From Spirochaetales bacterium (GTDB lineage Bacteria > Spirochaetota > Spirochaetia > DSM-27196 > PWMO01): 11,535 nt of DNA. The DNA is taken from assembly GCA_007123465.1 (NCBI GenBank), contig SKLB01000326.1, forward strand, positions 1 through 11,535. The letters are read 5' to 3'. Positions 6,383 to 11,535 of the stretch are shown piece after piece. Position numbers and translations under genes: made by a program. Position 1 is the stretch's first letter; every line of letters starts with the position of its first letter. The notes beneath the pieces were generated by a model that was given only the letters and a program-made list of their open reading frames with translations, did no database searches and was not told the DNA's origin.

Positions 6383-6391
6383 AATAAGGTA
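6377..6391. promoter_or_regulatory. Imperfect 15-bp palindrome over the suf -10 region
   Basis: TATCCTAATAAGGTA pairs at five of seven positions around a central A. It coincides with the proposed -10 hexamer and start-site region, where a repressor would block transcription. Iron or Fe-S regulators often bind there in suf operons, but no regulator gene lies in this window and the symmetry may be chance. Confidence 0.25.
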
Positions 6392-6404
6392 TTTGGGGGT
6401 TGCA

Positions 6405-6707
6405 ATGTTGTCGAAAGGTGAGTGCCTCGATGCGCTGAAGAATGTGATCGACCCGGAAATCGGGTTGAACATCGTCGATGTCGGACTCATTTACCGCGTC
6501 GAACCGAAGCAAGACAGCATAGAGGTTGACTTCACGCTCACCTCGCCTGGTTGTCCGCTGGCCGATACTATCATGGCGGATATCGTGCGCGAGCTGCAAC
6601 AGGCAACCGGTATTGAGAATATCATCCCGCAGCTGGTCTGGAATCCACCGTGGAGCATCGACTTCATGAGTGAAGAGGCGCGACTAGAGCTGGGGTACCC
6701 GATCTAG
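6405..6707 (+). CDS. sufT: SufT-like DUF59/MIP18-family Fe-S assembly protein
   Basis: This 100-residue protein belongs to the DUF59 (MIP18/PaaD/SufT) family, which assists maturation or transfer of Fe-S clusters. The family signature DPEIGLNIVDVGLIY is at residues 16-30. The strand TLTSPGCPLAD at 45-54 carries the conserved Cys50, which is a likely cluster- or thiol-exchange residue. The C-terminal segment WNPPWSIDFMSEEARLELG (79-97) is typical of the SufT and PaaD type. The ATG at 6405 has a GGGGGT tract upstream; an in-frame TTG at 6393 would add four residues and is less likely. It is the first gene of the operon and ends 35 bases before sufC, matching the frequent linkage of sufT with suf genes in bacteria. 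It lacks the N-terminal extension of some SufT proteins. Confidence 0.88.
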   Translation: MLSKGECLDALKNVIDPEIGLNIVDVGLIYRVEPKQDSIEVDFTLTSPGCPLADTIMADIVRELQQATGIENIIPQLVWNPPWSIDFMSEEARLELGYPI

Positions 6708-6727
6708 ACCTACGAGTAGAGCTACGA

Positions 6728-6735
6728 GGGAGGAG
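6728..6735 (+). promoter_or_regulatory. Strong sufC ribosome binding site
   Basis: GGGAGGAG is placed so that its GGAGG core ends nine bases before the ATG at 6743. The overlapping string GGAGAGACA (6732-6740) recurs in the sufD leader at 8927-8935, and a shortened GGAGACA precedes the Rieske gene at 10291-10297. Confidence 0.7.
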
Positions 6736-6742
6736 AGACACA

Positions 6743-7519
6743 ATGAACATCAAGATTAAGGACCTGTACGCCTCGATCAACGGACAACCGATTCTCAAGG
6801 GTGTAGACCTGGAGCTGAACAGCGGCAAAGTGCACGCCCTGATGGGGCCGAATGGCTCGGGCAAGAGCACGTTGAGTAACGTCATTATCGGACACCCGTC
6901 TTTTCAGGTGACCGGCGGTGAGGTGCTGGTGGACGGAGAGAACATCCTCGAGATGGAGCCGCATGAGCGCGCGCGTCTGGGCCTCTTTCTGGCGTTTCAG
7001 TATCCCGTGGAGGTTCCGGGGGTGACCGTTGGACGCTTTCTCAAGCGTGCGGTTGATATCCGTGCCGGCGAGGGCAATACCAAGGGTTTCGTCAAGAAAC
7101 TGCGCGAGATGATGGACTACATGGAGATCGATCAGCAGTTCATCAACCGCTATCTGAACGAAGGCTTCTCCGGCGGTGAAAAGAAGCGCATGGAAATCCT
7201 GCAGATGCTGATGCTGAAGCCGGACTTTGCTATTCTTGACGAGACCGATTCGGGGCTCGACATTGATGCTCTGCAGGTTGTTGCCAAGGGTGTGAACCGG
7301 CTGCGCGAAGGAGACTTCGGTGCACTGGTAATTACGCACTATCAGCGCATTCTCAATCATATCCGCCCGGACTACGTCCACATTATGTATCAAGGTCGAA
7401 TCGTTACCTCCGGCGGCAACGAGTTGGTAGATGCGCTCGAGGCCAATGGGTACGATTGGATTCGCAAGCAGTACGGCATAGAGGAGGACAGCGATGTCAA
7501 ACCAGTCACAAGCGGTTGA
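6743..7519 (+). CDS. sufC: SufC, ABC-type ATPase of the SufBCD scaffold
   Basis: This 258-residue cytosolic ABC ATPase drives conformational change in the SufBC2D complex, on which new Fe-S clusters are built. The motifs are complete: Walker A GPNGSGKST at 35-43, the Q-loop with Gln86 in FQYP, the ABC signature FSGGEKKR at 142-149, Walker B AILDET at 163-168 with catalytic Glu167, the D-loop SGLDIDAL at 170-177, and the switch histidine His199 in ITHY. The signature segment GFSGGEKKRMEILQM and the DETDSGLDIDAL block are diagnostic of SufC rather than a transporter ATPase, and no permease gene is nearby. Its 3' end overlaps the sufB start by 26 bases in a different frame, which suggests coupled translation. 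The gene order sufC-sufB-sufD differs from the E. coli order. Confidence 0.98.
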   Translation: MNIKIKDLYASINGQPILKGVDLELNSGKVHALMGPNGSGKSTLSNVIIGHPSFQVTGGEVLVDGENILEMEPHERARLGLFLAFQYPVEVPGVTVGRFLKRAVDIRAGEGNTKGFVKKLREMMDYMEIDQQFINRYLNEGFSGGEKKRMEILQMLMLKPDFAILDETDSGLDIDALQVVAKGVNRLREGDFGALVITHYQRILNHIRPDYVHIMYQGRIVTSGGNELVDALEANGYDWIRKQYGIEEDSDVKPVTSG

Positions 7520-8912
7520 TCCGCAGACTGTTGAAATAGAGGACTATAAGTTCGGCTTTCACTACCCCGACTCATCGGTTTTCAAGACGCGCAAGGGACT
7601 CGATTCCGAAGTCGTGCGTGCAATATCTCACCACAAGAGCGAACCCGAATGGATGCTTGATTTCCGCCTGCGTTCGCACGAGACGTTCTTGAAAAAACCG
7701 ATGCCCAACTGGGGCGGCGATCTCTCGGACATAAACTTTGATGAGATCTACTACTACGCCAAGCCCTCGGAGAAACAGTGGAAGAGCTGGGAAGAGGTTC
7801 CTGAGAGCATCAAAGAGACCTTTGACCGCATCGGTATCCCTGAGGCCGAGCGCAAGTTTCTGGCCGGCGTCGGCGCACAGTACGACTCCGAGATGGTGTA
7901 TCACAATCTGCAGGAAAGCCTCAGTGATCAGGGAGTGATTTTCAGCGATCCCGAGACCGGGCTGCGCGATTATCCCGATATCTTCAAGAAGTACTTCGGA
8001 ACGGTTATCCCGTATACCGACAACAAGTTTGCGGCGCTGAACAGCGCTGTCTGGTCCGGCGGCAGTTTTGTCTACGTTCCACCGGGAGTAAAAGTCGATA
8101 TTCCATTGCAGGCCTACTTTCGCATCAACTCAGAGAACTTCGGCCAGTTTGAGCGCACGCTGATAATCGCCGACGAGGGCAGCTTTGTGCACTACGTCGA
8201 AGGCTGCACCGCGCCGATCTACACCACCGATTCGCTGCACTCGGCGGTGGTTGAAATAATTGCACTGCCGGGTTCACGGGTGCGCTACAGTACCGTGCAG
8301 AACTGGTCCGGTGACGTGTACAACCTGGTGACCAAGCGCGCGGTTGCGTATGAAAACGCCACGGTAGAATGGGTTGACGGCAATATCGGCAGCAAGCGAA
8401 CCATGAAGTATCCGTCAATCTGGCTGATGGGCGAGGGTGCTCATGGCGAGGTGCTTTCGATTGCGTTTGCCGGTAAGAACCAGGAGCAGGATACCGGCGG
8501 CAAGGCGGTTCACGCTGCGGATAACACCAGCAGCGTCATTACTTCCAAGTCAATCAGTAAGGATGGCGGTATTGCCACCTACCGTGGACACATCAAGGTG
8601 GAAGAAGGCGTGCGCAACGCGCGTTCGCACGTCGTGTGCGATGCCCTGATTCTGGATCCCGAGTCTGGAACCAATACCTATCCCTACATGGACATCCTTT
8701 CAGACGACGTCACCATTGAGCACGAGGCAAAGGTCAGCCGCATATCCGAGGAGCAGCTGTTCTACCTCATGAGCCGCGGCATGGATGAAGCTGAAGCGGC
8801 AATGATGATTGTCAACGGGTTCCTTGAACCGTTGGTGAAGCAGTTGCCGATGGAGTACGCGGTTGAGCTCAACCGCCTGATCGAGCTCGAGATGGAAGGT
8901 TCGGTCGGTTAA
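7494..8912 (+). CDS. sufB: SufB, Fe-S cluster scaffold subunit
   Basis: This 472-residue subunit of the SufBC2D scaffold is of normal length. The beta-helix core contains EGCTAP with Cys238, the equivalent of the conserved cysteine that accepts sulfur. Further on are the diagnostic tract around FAGKNQEQDTGGKAVHAA (325-342) and the functional end with Cys382 in VVCDAL and Glu411 in IEHEA. The 29-residue spacing between Cys382 and Glu411 equals that between E. coli Cys405 and Glu434, which help form the nascent cluster at the SufB-SufD interface. His410 sits at the adjacent position. The C-terminal helices (EEQLFYLMSRGM, then IVNGFLEPLVKQLP) contact SufC. The ATG lies within the 3' end of sufC. 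The stop is 30 bases before sufD. All known key residues appear present. Confidence 0.98.
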   Translation: MSNQSQAVDPQTVEIEDYKFGFHYPDSSVFKTRKGLDSEVVRAISHHKSEPEWMLDFRLRSHETFLKKPMPNWGGDLSDINFDEIYYYAKPSEKQWKSWEEVPESIKETFDRIGIPEAERKFLAGVGAQYDSEMVYHNLQESLSDQGVIFSDPETGLRDYPDIFKKYFGTVIPYTDNKFAALNSAVWSGGSFVYVPPGVKVDIPLQAYFRINSENFGQFERTLIIADEGSFVHYVEGCTAPIYTTDSLHSAVVEIIALPGSRVRYSTVQNWSGDVYNLVTKRAVAYENATVEWVDGNIGSKRTMKYPSIWLMGEGAHGEVLSIAFAGKNQEQDTGGKAVHAADNTSSVITSKSISKDGGIATYRGHIKVEEGVRNARSHVVCDALILDPESGTNTYPYMDILSDDVTIEHEAKVSRISEEQLFYLMSRGMDEAEAAMMIVNGFLEPLVKQLPMEYAVELNRLIELEMEGSVG

Positions 8913-8942
8913 CACCGCTGCGGCAGGGAGAGACAACACCAT

Positions 8943-10289
8943 ATGAGTAGCACAGAAACCGCGGTATTCAGCGGCACGCAACAGATAGAGCGATATATAG
9001 AATCGCTGCGAGAACCGGACTGGATGCTGGCGATCCGCCGGCGCGCGCTGGCGGCGTTCAACAAGATGGAATGGCCAACAACCGAAGACGAAGAGTGGCG
9101 CCGTTCGGACATCTCGTCGTACGACTTCGATTCCTATTCGTTCGACAAACCCGGAGATTCCGCTGCAGAGGTGCTCAGCGCTGACGGCGAGCAACGCGCG
9201 GGCGTTGCGCGCTTCAGCGATGGAAGCTGCAGCGAGATATCGCTGGATGAGAATCTGGCGCGGCAGGGGGTTGTGTTCGGTTCGCTGTCTGCGCTGCTGG
9301 ACGGCCGCAGCGGCAACAGCTCACACGAGCACGCCGCAGCGTTAACCGCAGTTCGCCGGCTGCTGGAGAAGCGTACCGCGGACTTCGAGAACCGATTGTT
9401 TGCCTGGCACTACGCAACCTGGAACCACGGCGTAGTACTCTACGTGCCGCGCTGGGTGGAGATCAAGGCTCCCTTCGAGATCCAGTTTGCAACCAGCGCC
9501 GATGAAGCGCTGTCTGCGCCGCAGATCGTTGTGGTTATGGAGCAGGGGGCCAGGGCTACGCTGCTGCACTCGGCGCACGGTGCCGATGAGGGCGAGGTGG
9601 TGCTCAACGAAGCGATCGACATCGATGTTGCCGATGCTGCCTACTTCGATCTTTTCACGCACTACGATCTGAATATCGACTGCACAACGTTCAGCAACGG
9701 TCGCGCGGATGTCGCAAAAGACGCGGCCTTCCACAGCTTTGTATCGAGTTTCGGCAGTATGTTTACCAAGCTGCGCTTTGATGCCGAGCTCAACGGTACC
9801 GGTGGCGACATTGACCTCGACGGACTCTACTTCGGTAACCAGGATCAACACATGGACCTGCGCACGGTCCAGAGTCACAACGCCTACAACGCCAACAGCC
9901 GTACCTTCTATAAGGGTGCTGTCAAGGATGAGGCGCACGTTATCTATCAGGGGCTGATCCGGGTAGCTCGCAACGCGTCGCAGACCGATGCCTACCTCAC
10001 CAACAACACATTGCTTCTCAACAACGGCGCGCGTGCAGACTCTATTCCAGGGCTGAACATCAATACCGATGACGTCAAGTGCAGCCACGGTTCAACTACC
10101 GGCAAGATAAACCCGCTGCAGCTGTTCTACCTTCAGTCGCGCGGGTTTGCCTACGACGCGGCCAGGATCATGCTGGTACAGGGCTTCCTCGAGCAGGTTC
10201 TGGTTCGGGCGCCGGAGCCGGTACAGGATTGGCTGCGCGAGCTGGTTGAGCAACGCATACTGGCCCAGTACGACAGCGACGAAGAGTAG
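8943..10289 (+). CDS. sufD: SufD, Fe-S scaffold subunit paralogous to SufB
   Basis: This 448-residue protein is the SufD partner of SufB in the SufBC2D complex and is also linked to iron acquisition. The N-terminal helical part carries the family tract EDEEWRRSDIS (48-58). The beta-helix core follows. The C-terminal block has the SufD signature with His382 in KCSHGSTTG, equivalent to E. coli His360, which takes part in cluster formation with SufB Cys405. The SufC-contacting end LQLFYLQSRGF (392-402) and VQGFLEQVL (412-420) follows. The ATG at 8943 is preceded by AGGGAGAGACA at suitable distance. The gene starts 30 bases after sufB and ends 13 bases before the Rieske gene. The central 70-145 region, rich in charge and alanine, is the usual variable part of SufD. 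Confidence 0.96.
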   Translation: MSSTETAVFSGTQQIERYIESLREPDWMLAIRRRALAAFNKMEWPTTEDEEWRRSDISSYDFDSYSFDKPGDSAAEVLSADGEQRAGVARFSDGSCSEISLDENLARQGVVFGSLSALLDGRSGNSSHEHAAALTAVRRLLEKRTADFENRLFAWHYATWNHGVVLYVPRWVEIKAPFEIQFATSADEALSAPQIVVVMEQGARATLLHSAHGADEGEVVLNEAIDIDVADAAYFDLFTHYDLNIDCTTFSNGRADVAKDAAFHSFVSSFGSMFTKLRFDAELNGTGGDIDLDGLYFGNQDQHMDLRTVQSHNAYNANSRTFYKGAVKDEAHVIYQGLIRVARNASQTDAYLTNNTLLLNNGARADSIPGLNINTDDVKCSHGSTTGKINPLQLFYLQSRGFAYDAARIMLVQGFLEQVLVRAPEPVQDWLRELVEQRILAQYDSDEE

Positions 10290-10302
10290 CGGAGACAGCA
10301 GC

Positions 10303-10605
10303 GTGGCAAAGTGGCACAAGGTAGTGGCGGTAGACGGTTTTGAGCGTTCGTATAAGTTTGCGTCCCGGCGCAAAGAGGTTGCGATATTCAAGCTCGACGA
10401 CGGCGTCTACGCGATCGACAACATCTGTTCGCACGAATTTTCACAGCTGTCGGAAGGAATGGTGGTCAAGGGTGATGTCTACTGCCCCAAACACGGTTCT
10501 CGCTTTGACATCCGCAGCGGCGCGGTCAAAGATTTCCCCGCCACGCGCGGGGTCAAGACGTTTCCCGTCAAGATAGAAGACGGCTACGTCTGGGTTAAGC
10601 TATAA
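10303..10605 (+). CDS. Rieske-type [2Fe-2S] ferredoxin
   Basis: This protein has 100 residues from the GTG at 10303, which has GGAG eight bases upstream. An in-frame ATG at 10147 would run far into sufD and is rejected. The Rieske ligands are Cys42 and His44 in CSHEF, and Cys61 and His64 in CPKHG, spaced CxH-x16-CxxH. The extra disulfide-forming cysteines of cytochrome bc-type Rieske proteins are absent, and there is no membrane helix or signal peptide. It is therefore a soluble ferredoxin like those serving aromatic-ring dioxygenases or the NirD type. Such a gene is familiar in actinobacterial suf operons between sufD and sufC, where its role is not settled. Here it follows sufD. Electron donation during cluster assembly is a plausible inference, but no reductase is adjacent. 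Confidence 0.94.
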   Translation: MAKWHKVVAVDGFERSYKFASRRKEVAIFKLDDGVYAIDNICSHEFSQLSEGMVVKGDVYCPKHGSRFDIRSGAVKDFPATRGVKTFPVKIEDGYVWVKL

Positions 10606-10615
10606 TAGCGCCATT

Positions 10616-11535
10616 GTGACACGCTCCGGGACCACCGTTATTCTCAGTCAATCCGAAGTCGGCCGCGCGGCAGAGATCCTGCGTGCCGGCGGCCTTGTTG
10701 TGTTTCCCACTGAGACCGTCTACGGGCTGGGCGCCAACGCGTTTGATGCGGCGGCGTGTGGCAGGATCTTTGCCGCCAAGGATCGGCCCGCCGACAATCC
10801 GTTGATCGTGCATCTGGCGGGCGTCTCGCAGCTGCCGCTGGTGGCGCGACAGGCGGTTCCGCTGGCGCGCCTGCTGCTGCAGCGTTTTGCTCCCGGACCG
10901 TTCACCATCATTCTGCCGCGTTCGCAAGCGATCCCCGATATTGTCACTGCCGGTCTTGATGGTGTTGCGCTGCGCATACCGTCCAATCAGGTGGCGCGCG
11001 CACTATTGGCACACTGTGAGTTTCCGGTTGCCGCGCCAAGCGCCAACCGTTCGGGTCGGCCGAGCCCGACTGATTTCGATGCGGCCTTTGCGCACATGAA
11101 CGGCCGTGTCGACGCAATTGTGCGCGGCCCTGATTGCGAAATAGGCCTCGAGTCCACCATTGTGCGGCTGAACGGTTCTGACGTGGAAGTACTTCGGGAA
11201 GGAGCGGTGACGCGCGAGATGCTGAGCGAAGCACTGCAGGGCCGTGCTACACTGCTGGAGCCGCACCAGGGCACGGCGGTTGAACCCGGTCAACCGCCGC
11301 CGGCTCCTGGAACCCGCTACCGCCACTATCAGCCGCGAGCCCGGCTGCTCGCCGTTGAAGCGGCCGGGGTGGGTGCCGCGTTGCAACAGCACCGGGATGC
11401 CGGAACGGCATTTCTCGTGTTGCGCCGTGGGGAGTCTTGCGGGTTGCCGCTGAACGACACCGCACTCTTTACCTTTGACTCTGTCGAGCACTACGCGCGC
11501 GAACTGTATCGCTGTCTGCGCGCCTGCGACCAACG
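10616..11535 (+). CDS. sua5: Sua5/YrdC threonylcarbamoyl-AMP synthase, 3' end beyond window
   Basis: From the GTG at 10616 the frame stays open for 306 codons to the window edge. The enzyme joins threonine, bicarbonate and ATP to give threonylcarbamoyl-AMP for t6A at position 37 of ANN-decoding tRNAs. The YrdC domain shows PTETVYGLGANA at 31-42, KDRPADNPLIVH at 55-66, FAPGPFTIIL at 91-100 and the nucleotide-binding PSANRSGRPSPT at 141-152. GLESTIV at 177-183 follows. The linker PGTRYRHYQP (231-240) and the following region mark the Sua5 form with a C-terminal domain, rather than the short TsaC form. Full-length Sua5 has about 330-350 residues, so only the tail is missing. The start has a weak ribosome binding site and lies 10 bases after the Rieske stop, so read-through from the suf operon is likely. 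Confidence 0.92.
   Translation, partial: MTRSGTTVILSQSEVGRAAEILRAGGLVVFPTETVYGLGANAFDAAACGRIFAAKDRPADNPLIVHLAGVSQLPLVARQAVPLARLLLQRFAPGPFTIILPRSQAIPDIVTAGLDGVALRIPSNQVARALLAHCEFPVAAPSANRSGRPSPTDFDAAFAHMNGRVDAIVRGPDCEIGLESTIVRLNGSDVEVLREGAVTREMLSEALQGRATLLEPHQGTAVEPGQPPPAPGTRYRHYQPRARLLAVEAAGVGAALQQHRDAGTAFLVLRRGESCGLPLNDTALFTFDSVEHYARELYRCLRACDQ

Noticed and set aside
9342..10088. 248-codon frame on the complement opposite sufD, and a 223-codon one opposite sufC (6722-7393)
   Set aside because: Both are antisense shadows of SufD and SufC, which carry complete family motifs.
1..11535. Mobile element, CRISPR array, toxin-antitoxin or phage-defence system
   Set aside because: No transposase, integrase, spaced repeats, tRNA-attached duplications or defence-type domains are visible, and base composition is even throughout.

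Overview
The window is a gene-dense, moderately GC-rich bacterial chromosomal segment. It has no rRNA or tRNA genes, CRISPR arrays or insertion sequences. The combination of a CheY-type regulator, a receiver-like/GHKL ATPase/cyclic-nucleotide-binding protein and a sufCBD cluster with its own sufT and Rieske gene suggests a free-living spirochaete (Spirochaetota). That placement is an inference from gene content and style, not a proof.

Region 1 (1-3410, + strand) opens with the 3' end of a CheY-like receiver. A tight run of four genes follows: a small secreted protein of unknown function, a low-molecular-weight protein tyrosine phosphatase, a fructosamine/ketosamine-3-kinase family protein (GTGA overlap with the phosphatase), and a three-part signalling protein with a degenerate receiver, a GHKL ATPase and a cyclic-nucleotide-binding domain. 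The phosphatase-kinase pair fits a protein-deglycation module.

Region 2 (3442-6264, - strand) is a convergent three-gene operon. In transcription order it encodes a flavodoxin-fold NAD(P)H oxidoreductase, a SixA-type phosphohistidine phosphatase (ATGA overlap) and an ABC1/UbiB-family atypical kinase with two C-terminal membrane helices. A TATAAT -10 element lies inside the longest possible reading frame of the first gene. With a good ribosome binding site further in, this points to a TTG start at 6264.

Region 3 (6265-6404) is a short divergent promoter region. It holds a perfect 14-bp palindrome between the two promoters and an imperfect palindrome over the rightward -10.

Region 4 (6405-11535, + strand) is an iron-sulfur assembly operon: sufT-like DUF59 protein, sufC, sufB, sufD and a Rieske-type ferredoxin. 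A Sua5/YrdC threonylcarbamoyl-AMP synthase follows and runs off the window. No cysteine desulfurase (sufS) or sulfur-transfer protein (sufU/sufE) gene is present in this stretch, so sulfur must come from a gene elsewhere.

No clearly undescribed system is demonstrated. The points most worth a second look are the palindromic operator, the three-domain cyclic-nucleotide/ATPase protein, the deglycation pair and the SUF cluster without sufS.
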